From the NCBI GenBank assembly GCA_947095535.1, contig OX352773.1:32633398-32697397 (forward strand): a stretch of 64,000 nucleotides of DNA. The letters are read 5' to 3'. The translations under genes were made by a program, and so were the position numbers. The stretch is from Poecilobothrus nobilitatus. Taxonomy: Eukaryota; Arthropoda; Insecta; Diptera; Dolichopodidae. Below, in pieces: positions 26,801 through 41,284 of the stretch (positions within the stretch are counted from its first letter, which is position 1; every line of letters starts with the position of its first letter). The notes beneath the pieces are model-generated. The model was given only the letters and a program-made list of their open reading frames with translations, was not told the origin of the DNA and did no database searches.

Positions 26801-29800
26801 AAAAACAATAATAAATTTAAAAAAAAAATAAAATAAAAAATAAAAATTGAACATCGAATTTAGTACGTTTTCATTTTTCTGCTCTATCTAAGAAACTAAA
26901 AATAAAAAAACAAAAACGTACAAGAACACAACGAAAATGAAACAAGCTAAAGAAGCCAAAGAAAAGGATATGTGGATTTGATTTTTTGTGCTATAAACGT
27001 GACATGAATAAAGTTGGAACATCCATACATTTATCACACAAAAAACAAAAAAAAACAAAAAAAAACATAAAAATTAAAAACTTAAAAATATATATATTTT
27101 TTTTTTTGTGCCTCTTTCCAACGAATCCACTATGTATCAGACCAATAATGCAAAAAGAAAAAAATGAAAATTGAGAATAAAAAATTTAAAGCAAAGAAAA
27201 AAGTCCTTCGTTTTCTTTTTTTTAGTTTTTTGTTTTTGTTTTTTTTTTTATGAAAAGGCTACTTGAAATTCTATGAAGCAAGGACACGTTATTTAACAGA
27301 GAAGATCAGGAAAAGAATTATTGTATTAGATGCGGATAAGCCGGTGGGAGTATATTGATCAACTCATTTTTTTCACACTGTTTTACTCACTCCATCTCTA
27401 TCTCATTATCTTTAGAGAATATTGACAAAAAAAATAAAATAAAAACGAAAAAAAAAAAAAAATGAGTAAAATGAGAAAAAAATAATTTCATTTTTTTTTA
27501 TAACTAGCAATGAAGCTTAAAAAAATGTGATGTTGATATACAAAAGGATTAGAAAATTATTTTTTCTTTGTTTTTTTGTTTTTTCTTTTTCAAATTTAAA
27601 GTTTCAATCCAATCTTTTGAATCTCTTCGATATTTTCTTTTTTTTTCTTGTTTTTTTTTTTTGTTTTTGTATTAAACTTTTCTAGCTTCTACAAAGCATT
27701 TTATATGTGTTTATTTTTTATTTAGAAAAAGAAAGCACAAAAAAAAAAAAAAACAGAAAAACAAAAACTGAAGCAACGCAATGAAATGAAAATTCTGATA
27801 AAAATTTTCTTTGTATTTTTGCTTTTTTTTTTCGTTCATAGAAAATTGGCCTCATTTTGTTTTTTTTTTTTGCTTATTTTAGATGAATTAAAATAAATCC
27901 TATTGTTTAATTTATATATATATTTATATATATACACACATAAGAACATATCCTTTTAATATAAAATTGTGTTTGTTTAAAATAAATTAGGTCTCATCTT
28001 TATGAATTGATAGAATTTCATCTAATCTAAAATTTAATCAAAGAAAACAAAACTAAAAATAAACAAAATTATTATTAGAACAAGAATAAAAAAAAATTTA
28101 GTTTATTAATTTTATAACTTAATCTGACATTTAACGAACGAAAAACAACAAAAAAAAAAAAAAATTGTGTCATAAAAGAAAATTATGTTTTGTTTTGTTC
28201 AACAGATTTTTATTAGATCAAAGATTATTAGATTTTATAATTCTTTGGTTAAAACGTGCTAAATTAATCATAATTATTTTTTCTTGTTCCTGATTTCTTA
28301 AATAATTTAATTTCCTATAACATGGAAATGTTATGCATTTTATTCAGACAACAAGAAATAAAAATTGCCAATATAAGGTATTTATAGAATTTTGTACCTT
28401 ATTAAAACCGTTTCCATATTAAATACAATTTGAGTAACTAATTTGAGTTATTCTTAGGATTTCTGATTGAATTTTGTTAATATTTTTTATTTTTCTATGA
28501 TTTCTCCTTTATAAGCTACAAGTTTTCAACTTGTGTTTCAAATAATATTTGTGAAGCAAAAAAAAATAACTTACAACTTGTAATATACAATATTCCGGGT
28601 TATTCAAATTCAATATTTCCGGTATAGTTTTATAGTTTTTTAGAAAACTTAAAACCCGCATTCTATTATAGTTTCTCAAAAATCTATAGTTCTATAGTTA
28701 TAGTTTTTCAAAACTCTATTTAATTTTCATATTTTATATCGTTAAATTATGTTGCCCTTACCTACATACATTTAAGTCTTCACTTTAGATTAATTGAAAA
28801 CTTTATATGTATATTCACATAGATTATTATACATATATAAATTATATATGTATATTTTAAATTTTCTGAATAAAGTTATTCAGAATGAAAAACAAAAGAA
28901 ATTAATTAACAAAATATATAACGAGATTTCAATGTTAGTCATCTGGACATTTAAGAAAATTTAGAAATTTTCTTTTATCAATTATCAATGTGTATGTAAT
29001 ACACTTCTGCAAAGGAAGATTTTCCACATACTTCAATCTCTCAACAACAAAATACTTAATCAAAGAATATTAATAACTTATTTTCAAAATACAGTTAGTC
29101 ATCGAAACCGTAAACTTTTATTTTTGTTCTATCATATGTTAATAAAATATGATTTTTCTTCGAAATTAAGTTACAGTAGAACAAAAATAACTTTCACATT
29201 AACATTATTTATATGCCTATTGGTAAAACATTGACTTGAATTTGATTGTAGAGTTTTTATTAGAACTTTTTCGAATAACGAAAAAAAATTGAACGTGTTA
29301 ATCATCGAAGCAAAGAATATGAATTATAAATTAATAATAAAGATTGGTTGGTTGGTATAAGTGGCTGTTTAAGTCGATTGTGACAAAAACCACAAGTAAC
29401 GCGTTAACACTACGTTTTTCTACCAATTCCGTAATCATAAAATTTAAGTTAAAGCTATATTGGATTTAATTTTTAGATTACATTTCAAGGACCAATTCCA
29501 TGGTAAAGTTCATGGCTACACACAGAGCTACTCTTTTTAATAGTAAAAACTGCAAAATAATTTGTTACACCGTATTTTAGTTATAGAAAAGATATATTTT
29601 TTTTTTTAAGTTTATTACAATTTATTTTCTAAGAATATGATATTTAATATTTAATGATATGATATTTTATATTTTTATTTAATGTGCAATGTAATAGACT
29701 TTTGAGAATCCTTTTAGACCTTACAGAAAAAATAATGCAGATCATTTTCAAATTTTCAATTTTTGGCTAATTTTTTATGGAATTCTCCATATACAACCTA

Positions 29801-32800
29801 TTATAAATATAATACTACTTATTCTTCTTTTAAATTTCCCTTTTTTTTTTTGCATTTATCACCAATATCTTAATGATAAATTTTTACATATGTATAATTT
29901 ATTATAGACACAAAATATTCTTAAACACGACCTAGTGAGTTTTTTAATAAAACATTTTTATTGCACTTAAGATTTATTAAAGAAAATATAATATATACAT
30001 AATATATATATATATATATATACAAATATTTTTATTTATTAGAATAATACATCATAAATTATTCTTCTCTCAATACATACTAATAAAACGTATACCATAA
30101 TTTTCTTCATTTTTTACTTTAACATCTTTATAAAAAGTCTTTATCGTTTTCTTTTTTTTTTTTTTTTTTATTTTGTATTTTTAATTTTTCACGCTTCATT
30201 TGTCAAAAAAAAGAATTTGCTTCCTACTAACCAACCAACAACTCATTATAATAATCACCATACTACAAATACCACACATGTGTTATCTTAAATATCTTGT
30301 ATTTTTTTTTTTTTAGTTTTTTTTTTTTTAAATCGTGAACACATGAAATCCGATAAAATAAAAATAAAACTCACCTGTAAATTATCGTGTTAATAAAGAA
30401 AATAAAAAAAAATTATTTAAAAGAAAAAAAAAAGAAAAAAAAACCAGAACCACATAATAATATCTTCAAATAAGTCATTTAAAAAAATTGGTCAGATAGC
30501 ACGCGTTTTCACCACAAAAATAAAAGACAAGTACAAAATAAAAACAAAACAAAAAAAAACCATCTGACATCACTACACCATTCATTTCACTCACACTATA
30601 CCATATTACTAGAATATGACATGAAAAAGAAATACAAAATTAAAATAACCCAAAAAATAAGACACCTTCTTGCAATTATTATGATTCCATCACATTTTTT
30701 TTTTTTTGTTTTTGGTTCGATAATTGGTGGTGTATTATTACCATACGCTGTTGTTTTGAATTAAAAAAAAAAAAACCAAAAAAAAAAAAAACAAACAAAC
30801 AAAAACAAAACCGCAGTTAAATTCAACTATAAAAGTATAGATACCTATTATATGTATACACGGCACTGTTATAAGAAAATTAATAGCAAAGAAATAATTG
30901 ATGGGGGCAGCATAGGTCAATTTAATTCAAGCAAAAATACTCGTAAGTATTTTGTTTTTTTGCTTCTATATACATACATACATACAGATGAGAAAATTAG
31001 TTAAATTGCTTGTTAATAACTAACATTAAAAAAAAAAAAATGCTAGTTAAAATGTTGCAGAAAAAATTAATGCTTAAAAATTAGCATCAGTAGTGAGATT
31101 AAAAGAAGAAAAAGGTGGAAAAAAAAAATATTCTAAACTGTTATTTATTTATTACAGGTATATAAGGTAATTTGTATTTTGAATAACTTAATTTTGTTTG
31201 GGTTTTTTTTTTTTGTGCATTGAAAGAGATGATATCTTAAAGAGAAAAAGAAAAAAAAAAAATTAATTATTATTATTGATGGTCACAGAAGGTCATATCA
31301 TCTTGTCTTGTCTAATCTTTTATTTTCATTTTTATTTTGGTTTTTGTTTTTTCGTTTTTTCCTTTTTTTTGTTTACACACCATCAGATTAAAGAATTTTT
31401 TTTTTACTTTTCTTTTTTTTTTTGGTTTTTTCGCGCATATTAAACATTTAACAATGATGACTTTATATATAACACTGTACCCATTATAATTATATTGTTA
31501 TTAATCTTTTTAGAAACGCTAATATTGATTTTATGCATAGGCAGACAAAAACCTTTTTTTTTTTTTCTGATAATGTTTTTTTGTTTTTTTTTTTTTTTTG
31601 TGTATAAGTTAGTAAAAACGCCAACATAAATTGAGATTTTTTTTATTAATAAAAAAGAATAAAAAAAAATTATAATTGTAAGAAAATTAATTTGAAGAGG
31701 TTAAAGACATTTATGGTAGGTCATTAATATGTTGTTTATTAATATTTAAAGATATATTTAATTTTATGACACAGTATTATCGTTTTTTTTTTACGATGGT
31801 GATGATAATAATAATGATGATGATGATGATGATGATTATATAATTAATTATTGATGAATGAATTTTAATTAACTTTTTAGGAAGTACTATTATATATATA
31901 AGTAACTTAATACCACAATAATTGATTGACAAAGTAAGCTTATTGAAGCACATTTTGTTTCCATTTCAAATTAATTAAATTATAAAATTCCACAATAAAT
32001 TAATTAATAAAAAAAAAAAAAAAACAACAAAATCAGATTTTAAGTATTAAGATAAAAATATTTTGTTTATTTTATTTTTTATTTCAAGTTATAAATTTTA
32101 ATGGTTGTCAATTTTTGTTAGTTAATTGACACTAAGAAGATAATTTTTTTTTTTTTCTTTTTGTTTATTTTGTATAGGTGATTTATAAATTATTGTATAA
32201 TAACAAGGTTATTGGTATAACAACATGATTTTAGGACAATAATTATAATTTAATAATTTTATGTTATGTATCTACATCATACATTCATAAATAATGACCA
32301 TATGTTAATTCATTTATTTTTTTTTTTTTTTTTAAATATTTAAATTGCTTGAAATATTAATACAGATTTAAATTGATTTTATATTAAATTTAAAAATTTG
32401 TATTTAATTAATGCCTATTGAAAGTATCGTATTATAAAAGAAAAATAATGTAAAAAAAATAAAACTCGATACAACAATTTAATAAATTTTTTTTTTAAAC
32501 AAAAAACTTTAGAACAATAGTCTTTATTAATTCATATGAACAATTTTTCCTTAATTTTATGTTTGCAATGCATAATATGTATTATAGTGTGGATCAAATT
32601 GTTAAAAAATAAAATTTTGAAAAAAAAATAATTAATGAAAAATAGATTAAAAAAAAAATAATTTTCATTTTCAAAAAAAAAAGTGTTATTTTTTTTTCAA
32701 ATAAAAACAGTTTCATTTCAGAAAAAATGATTAAATCTAATTTAAATAGGATTTTCATACATAAAAAAATTTTTAATTTAGAAATTAATTTTCACAGTTT

Positions 32801-35800
32801 TTTTAATTACTCTAATAAATAGGAAAATTTATATAGTTACCTATATATAAATTTGCATTACGTACATATATTTGTTTTTTGGTTTTAGTCGTTTGTTTAA
32901 AGGTTTAAAGTTACTTTTTTTTCAAAAAAAAAAAAAAAACAAAAAAACAAAACGCTAAATCAATTATTGAAACCTTGATTCTATATCTAATTATAAAATC
33001 TGGAAAAGTGAATAAACCTCTTTTTCTAACCACCTCTAAAATCCTTCTTAATCAAATTTTCGTATACATATATTATATATGTAGATATTCTGCATATACA
33101 TATAATATACATATTCTAGAAAAAGTCAATCAACATAAACATATCAATCAACATCAACAATCAACAAAACATTTACATAAACATATTATTGAAACCCAGC
33201 TTTTTATTAGAAACCCTGTATATTACTCTTAAATCCCTTAAAATCTTACTCTAAAATAAAAATATACTTCTTTCCCTCCTAAAATACACTTTTAAAACCT
33301 GTCAAAAGTTTTGTTTACAACATCTTGCGCTCAACATTTTTTGCGATTTGATTTTTTCTTTTCAACATATTTTATTTTGAAAATTTTTTTGAGCAGAAAA
33401 ACCAACTTCATGCATTATATTATATTTATAAGTCTATTATAAGTCTATCTAAAGGATTTTAATTTTATTGTTATTCAATTATTTTGTATTTTGTATTTTG
33501 TATTTCCTCTGATATTTTTTTCGTTTAACAGAACATAATTTAATTTAGTTGTTGAATTTTATTGTTGGTTTCTAAATTTAAAATATCTACCGTTAAATAA
33601 CATTTTTCTGAAGTACTTTATAATTGTAGGCACCATTACAACTCTTAACTATATGTTTGTGCAATTTAATTTAATTTTAAATAGGTAGCTGTTTAATATA
33701 TATCAAACATATTATTTTATTTTGTTGGTTATTTTTTAACTTCAACAAGCCAATTACTTATAAATGAAGTAGCAAAAGAAAAAGGCTACTATATAATTGT
33801 ATACAATTGAAGACATGAGATTTTTGTAATGAAAAGCTATTACTGATAATACTTTAATCAATTTTATCAATTAGGTTTAAAAATTTAAATGTTATTTTAC
33901 TGATTCTATAATATCTTTTTTTTATACTTTTATTTATTTGTTTTATTTCAATTTATATGTAGTAGTAGTGGAATACACTAGCATGATAAAAAAAATAGAT
34001 AGTAATTGTTTTTTTTTTTTCTTAAACGTTCAAAAAAATTTTAAATTAAATTTACCAAACTGTAACAATTATTTTACATCAGTTTTTTTTTTGAAATTCC
34101 ACAAGATCAAAAAATTGAAATGAGTTCTTAAACGATTCTATTTAAAATAAAAAAAAAAATTAAATTTCCAAATTAAGTTTCATATTTTAATTGTCATCTC
34201 ATTAATAAGCGTTTAAAAGCTTAAACTTGAAAAAAAAAAACATTTTTTTTTTAATTTTTCAAGATTACCTTTCAAGAAATTCAGCACAAAACTTATATTA
34301 AAGATTTAAATCTAATTTTTTTTTTTTTTTTTTATTTTAAATTTAATTTATATTTTATATAATTAAAATTTCTTAAAATAGTAAGATGATAGCACTTTTA
34401 ATTAACAGGTGTCTATATTCTAAAATTCTAGAATTTCCATAAAAATTTAAATTATCATTTTTTTTTTTTTTTTTTTTGTTTTCTATGCTTATTTCTTTTG
34501 TTTTAAAATGATCGATTCACTCTCATAAATATTTAGATAAACATATGTACTTATATACTATATATTCAAAACTATTTAAACATTAAGATCTTTTGATAAT
34601 TATAAAGTTGTCATATTTAAAATTAAATTTATACGAAAGTAATTATAATTATATTGACACTTGTTGCTATAATAAGTTTTTATTCATTTATTTCGTTTTA
34701 TATTTTTTAATGTTCAAATCATTATGGATAATCTAATGTTAATATCATCTATATTGAAAAAAAAAAAAAAAATTTAAATGATTACCATTAATAAAAAACT
34801 TGAGTTTTATAATATAAAAAGACATTAATATAGATATATTATATTGATTACGGAAATAATAGAAAAATTTTTAATACGAAAATTATAATAAAAAGAAACC
34901 TTGAAAAAAAAAAATTTTAATAAAGCATCATATGTTAATCATTCTTGTCAATTATACATTTTAAATAAAACAAAAAAAAAAAAATAATTTCTAAAATTCT
35001 AAGAATGTGTAAACTTTGTAAATTTTATATTATGATTTTATACTTTCCTTAACATATATATATATATTATGTATATCGTAAATCTTAATTCTAAACAGTT
35101 CACATAATTATATGTATTTTTTTCAATTAATTTTTTTTTATTATTATTACATTCATCTGAATGTTTTATTATTTTTAAATCACATTAGTAATGGTTAATG
35201 TATTCTTTTTTGCTTCTTGATGTTGCATATATGTATGCATATAATTTTACAATTCAATTTTATTGCAAATTGAACTAAATTGAAAGGCAGAATCAGTTGT
35301 CAATGTAAACAAAACAAAATAATATAACAAAAAATAAAAAAAATAAAATAAACAAAAAAAAGAAACTATAAATTTTTTTCTTCATTCATTTTTATAGTTA
35401 AAAAAAAAATATTCAACACAAATTATTGGTTAAAAAGATTACCTGCTGTGTATGCTGAATGATGATAGCGAAACATTACAATAAAAAGAACATGTTTATT
35501 TAAAGAAGATCTGGGAAAATGATTTTTATTTTTTGTTTAGTTTTTTTCTTTTTTTTTTTTTGTTTTTATTGAAATTGAAATCAATTTAAAAACTAATGCT
35601 TTAATTTTCAATTTTAAGTATCATTTATCTTTTTTTTTTCTAATTAATTTTCGTTTATAAAAAATTGAATTATTGAATTTTCTTATTGTCTGTCTAGAGG
35701 TTGATTTAAAATAAAAATTTATTTTTGAACGAGAAATTTTAAAGTGTATTATTGATTAATGTATTGATTAATGTAGTTCATCTAATGCAGCTCAAAAACC

Positions 35801-38308
35801 GGATGTAAAAAGATAAAAAGTTGAATATTTTCATCTAAATATTGGAATAAACGTTTTCAGAATAAAATAAAATAGGTACTCTTTTAGCAATTTTTATTCG
35901 AATTAAAAAAACGGTTTGTTTTTAAGTTAAGCCACCGAAGATTCAAAATAATTATGTTATTTTTTTCTTTTTTTTCTTAATAATCTTTTTTTTTTTATTT
36001 CGCTTTTAAGTATTTACCATTATTCTAAAATAACTACTAATTTATTTATTTATTTTTGAATATTACGTATTAAACTGAATTGCACAATATTGGTAAGGCC
36101 CTCGGCTGCCAGGACCATTGTGGAATAACTATTAATTTTCAAAATAAACTTTAATAAATTTAAAAATACATTACATACTTTTAGGCGTATATTTAAAGAA
36201 AATTTCAATTATTTCAATGACTATCAAAATTCTTTTATACCGGTGGTTATAATTTTTCATTAGTTATAATAATCTAAAAAATATACACCAAAATCTAATG
36301 TATTCGATACTCGATTCAACTCGATACTTTATTTTTATATTATTATATTATTAAGTTAAAATTTTACAATAAATTGTATTTAATTTTTATTTTAATGTTT
36401 TTTTTATTATCAACTATTTTTATGATTTTGTTCTCTGCTATGTTGTTATGTTGTATAAGTACTTGTATGTACAAGCATTAAATTATTGTGAAATATGTAA
36501 AAACAAAAAAAATATCAAAAAGAAACATAAAAAAATACTTTTAAAATTCAAAGTCGTGACTTAAATACTCGTATATTTGATTTTTAACTTTTAAAATTAA
36601 TTTCTTAATAAAATTTATTAATTTGAAATTAAAATAAAAAAAAAAATAATAATATATACTTATATTTATTATTATTAGTATTTATAATGAATAACAATTT
36701 CAATAATTTCAATAAAATTTATATTTAAATAATATTTAAATAAGTTTTTTATAACAAAAAAAAAAAAAATTCATAGAAAATTATTGACAACTAATAATGA
36801 TAATGTTTACCGCCAGATGTATTAATTTTAATTTTTATTTGACATTTTTATTACCCGTTATTTTTATTACTACAAATTTTATTTTAAAATATAATGGAAT
36901 ATTATTTAATATAATAAGAAAATATAATTTTATTAATTTAATATGATAGATTAGAAAATTGGACAAATTATTTTGAATTTTTAGAATAACTAAAAGAATA
37001 GAAATGTCAAATGTAAAATGTAAAATGTCAAATAAAATTATCTCAAATTATCAATTAACCTTCTAGACTGTAAAATTAGTAAATGAATAAAATTAAAAAT
37101 ACGGAAAGCTCTAAACAAAGTGTTACCAGAACTTAAATGTTTGATGAATAATAAGTGCAAACGATTAGTGGTAAATAGGATTCTACCAAGTCATTTAAAA
37201 GAAAAACTTTTGTATGCAAAATTTTAAAAAATAATAAATAAATTGATATATAACTTGGTCTCAAGAAAACTCAATACACGAAAAATTTAAATTACAATGA
37301 CTTCCATAAAAGATTTTTTTTTTTGTATAAATAAGTTACATTTATGCCAATAGTTTTTCAATGAGAATGAGATACAATACAATGCAATAAAAGACAAAAC
37401 TTTCAAAATTTAATTATTTGTCATCCATTGTTTTGTCTTCAAAAAATTTCTAGAAAAGGCATTTAATAAAATAATATGTCTAAACTATTATACTTCAATA
37501 TGAAAATTTTAACGGGACTAGTTTATTAATAGGATCTCGGTTACTTTTAAAGTTACATCAATAAAACAAAAATAAAACAAAAAATAAAGTGTTTTCCATT
37601 AAATTAAATTTCATCATAATTTAAATTTAAACTTTTCAATGACAGTGTAAAATGAAAAGGATAATTGGATTTTAAATATAAGTATTTACTATAGTATTCT
37701 CTATTTATCTTTCTATCTCTTTTACTCTTCATTTTATTACTTCTATCAAAAACCATTCCTGTCAATTTCAAAGAAAAATCTTGGTCTTCTCTTTTTTCTT
37801 CTCATAAAATATGACAAAAAACCTTTAGAATTTCACAAAAACAAAAAACAAAAATTCGAAATTAAAAAGTTTTTCCAACAAACTGAAAGCAGTATTAAAA
37901 CAAATTGGCCATGTGTCTTTATCATGGCAAAGACAAAAAAAAAATAAAAATTACTAAACTAACAAAAAAATAAACCAAGAAACCAAAAAAAAAAAAAAAA
38001 ATTAAATAAAAGTTCAAAGTTGACTTTAATGCATTCACTTATAGCTTTCATACCATGAATGTTACCCATCCCATCTCCATCATATTCTTTCTTTTTTTTT
38101 ATTTTTCTATTCTGTTTTTATGGTTGTGATTTTTTTCTTTTCTTTTTTCATCATGTCAGAATTTAAATTTTAACTAACCAGCTTTTTCATTATTATTTAT
38201 ATACAATTTTGTGTATACAATCAATTAAATACAATTAACGCGAATTAATACAACTGATGTCACAATTTTCAAAATTCGTTATCCAACTTAGCGTTCATAG
38301 CTCCAATG
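23809..38308. other. Long AT-rich non-coding stretch
   Basis: No gene could be supported in 14.5 kb. Simple repeats include a run of 28 T at 25194-25221, an AT run near 30000-30022 and a (GAT)n run at about 31797-31837. Less AT-rich islands occur at about 24061-24240 (contains AACAGGCAGACGCGTCAGAG, reminiscent of insect repetitive DNA), 27290-27360, 29340-29540 (contains a GGTT tandem start and GTAACGCGTTAACACTACG) and 37085-37227. None could be assigned to a family. Confidence 0.55.
37085..37227 (+). pseudogene. Short coding-like frame, unknown family (weak)
   Basis: After a stop at 37084, an uninterrupted frame of about 45 codons ends at a TAA near 37227. It includes the segments KALNKVLPELKCLMNNKCKR and LVVNRILPSHLKEKLLYAKF. 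Its residue mix (Leu, Val, Pro, Glu, Cys, Arg) is unlike the Phe/Lys/Ile/Asn noise frames of the window, and local GC is higher than the surroundings. There is no start codon in good context, no splice-site support and no recognised domain. It could be a scrap of a transposon protein or chance. Confidence 0.2.
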
Positions 38309-38445
38309 AAGCGTTATAAATAACGATATTACAATATTAATTACTACTATTAAACCTGACAGCGGTTTAAAATCATGACATTTCGATTAAAAGGTGACTG
38401 AACCTTTCCACCATAAGTCAGATTGATATTCAGGTTATAACGCTT
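38309..38445. repeat. Inverted repeat, 11-bp arms, MITE-like
   Basis: AAGCGTTATAA at 38309-38319 is the exact complement of TTATAACGCTT at 38435-38445. The two arms bound a 137-bp segment that is less AT-rich than its surroundings. A small foldback transposon remnant is possible. No target duplication was confirmed. Confidence 0.4.
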
Positions 38446-41284
38446 TAAATTGTACATATAATATTATAAAATTTATTATTAATTTGATATTATTATTCAT
38501 TATGAATAGTTATTTAATCAAATATGATGAAAAATAGTTTTCCTTAACCTAATAATGCTCTAAAATATTATTAAACCTACAAATGTCAATGTAAAACGAA
38601 ATATTCCTTAATAAAATATACTTTATCGCGTTCATTGTATACCATTTATTAATTCTGATATCTTTTAAAATATTTTTGAACTTTATTTTTATTTTTGTTT
38701 TTGAATTTCTCACTTGTAAGTGTGAAAAAGAACTCACTAAAAAAAAAAAATAAAACTGTAAAGTAAAAAAAGTAAAAAAAAAATAACAAAAAATAGCAAA
38801 AAAATATATTTTTTTTTTATCCCCGGAAAGGATACAAAAGAATTTCACCAACAACTTGTGTTTTTATTACAATTTAAAAAAAAAAAAAATATTTTCAATT
38901 CCTCCTCTGGTTCAGTTTCATTTTTGTTTAACATTTTTTTCTTTTCTTTTTTGTATACTATAAGAGATTTGATATTGAAAAATGTTTTCTGCTCTGTTTG
39001 CAAAAATTCTGAACTATTTTAACCATATCTGTTAAGGGGTAGTGGACTCATCAGAAGAGATGAATTTTACAAAACAAAAATAAAATAAAACATAAAAAAC
39101 AATAAACCCCTGAAACCAAAATTTCAATACTGTGGACCGCAGAAAAAGCACAAAAGAAAAAAATAAATTTAAAATTGGACATTCGAGAATCCAAAGTACA
39201 CCTCAAATGTAAAAATAACAAAAAAAAAACATTATATATATTAGTTAGAGCTTAGAACCCTATATGCAAGAAACAAAACATAAAACATTTGCACACATGT
39301 CAATTACACGGTGATGCATTTATATAATGTGTATTGTAACAGTGTATATATATAAACTGTGTAAAATGTATATATGTAGTCTAAGAAGATGATTTTAACT
39401 ATTTGTTTTTTCCTTCATTGAAACAATTTTTTACCTTCAGGTTAAAATAGTTTTATTTTACGCGGTTTTTTTTTGTTTATTTTTTTCTTCGAGATTTTCG
39501 TAAATTTTTCCCATATGAATAAATTTTACTGTTATAAGGAAGAAATTTTTTAAATGATTTTGGAAAACTTAAAAATTTTATATTAGTTTTGTTTTTATGT
39601 TATTTTTTTTTTTCTGTTTTTTTTTTTTTTTGGTACGATTAAACTCCTGTCATTTTAACTTCTGCAAAACTAAAGGGGCAAGTAGTAATAGTTATAAAGA
39701 AAAAAAGAATTTAGTTGTGGAATATTACAATATATTTATTTTTAGTAGTGATAACAATGCTTCATTTATTTCCCGAAGGGGTTTCGAAATAGTTTAAAAA
39801 TCAAAAAAAAAAAAATTACACTTCTACATACATACTTATAAAATATAATACCAAACAAAAACTAACTTTTTCCTTTTGATTGTTCATGGTGAATTTAAGT
39901 TCTTGTTTTTGTTTTAACTATTTTTCGGTTTTGTATCTAAATTAGATTTCAAATGTTCGATTTCTACGAAAAGCTATTTCCAAACAAAAAAAAAAAAAAA
40001 ACATTAAAAAGAATAGAAAAATTAGTTAACTAAATAACTTTTACTTAACTTTTATTTTGAACATTTTATTTGTTAGCATTCTCATGATGATAATAACAAA
40101 ACCGCACCGCATCTAATTTTAATGATTTTTAGAATATTTTTCAAAAAAACATTGAATTCGATCGTCCGTCTGTTTACAGTTCTTAACAATTAAATTTGAA
40201 CAATAGATAATCCTTTAAAAAAAATTAATGTTGTGAAAAAACTTTTTATGTAGTTCCACCCATTGCGAAACTACAGCATTTCGAAGTTGGAAAAAGTACT
40301 GTTTTCAAATATGTATACATCTCAAATACGACTACCTTAGAACAATACTATCTTTAGATGCTACCTTAGAAAAACCTTATCTACCTTATATTTGGGAATT
40401 GAAAGAAAGATTAATAACTTTTGAAAATTATCTAATTTTTTTTTCCTTTTCCTTTTTAAGGTCTATTAGGTCTATTTTTAGATATGTTAACAGCTTTTCT
40501 TAATCATTTAATTTTTTCCTTAAAAAGGTCTCCTTTAATTTTAAGAAATTTCTTCTTTTTATTTGTAAATCAAGTCACAAATTTAAATTGTTTTTATTGG
40601 CTTTCGGACAATATGCGTCTTTAAAAACTTTTCGTTTTATATACTGCCTTGTTTTCTCTAATTTTTGATATAAACTTTTTTTTATTTTAAATATTCTTCA
40701 AAAATGAATGAAAAATTAAATAATGGTAGATATATGCATCTAAAATTTTATTTTTTTTTTTATTCTTATGCAAGGTACATTTCCGCAATAAAATGCAACT
40801 GAATAAAAAAAATATTAGTTAGAATTTTGATGCATAGAGGAAAAAACTCTCAAAACAAAAATAAATAAAAAATTTTCTTTTTTTAATTTTTTTTTTTTTT
40901 AAATTTTGTAACTTTCAAAATTAATTGGAAAAATCAAAAGTTAAAATGAATAAACTTCCAATTTATATCATATACATACTTTTTATATATAGTATAAATG
41001 ATTAAATTGGGCTGATATGGTATTATTTTAATCGTATTATACAATTGTTTTCTTTTCAAAAAAAAATAAAAACTTGGTACATTAAAAATGTTCTAATAGT
41101 TTATATAAAATTCGTTTTTACAAAGTTTTTAAAATACCTAGAATTAAAATTTAGATTTTAGTATTCCAACGAAATAAATCCATACTCGAGTTTGAACACT
41201 TGTTCAATAAATTTCACTAATTAAAATAAAGTGCGTCAATAATTTTCTTATTCAGTATATTTCTGCCTGAAAAATGTTACTATT
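38446..41284. other. AT-rich non-coding stretch
   Basis: No gene supported. It contains A/T runs. A short zone at about 40330-40395 has CTACCTTAGAA-like words repeated twice. Nothing else is recognised. Confidence 0.6.

Noticed and set aside
36095..36125. GC-rich word GGCCCTCGGCTGCCAGGACC, considered as a tRNA or SINE start
   Set aside because: No A or B box in the right positions, no cloverleaf, and no second copy in the window.
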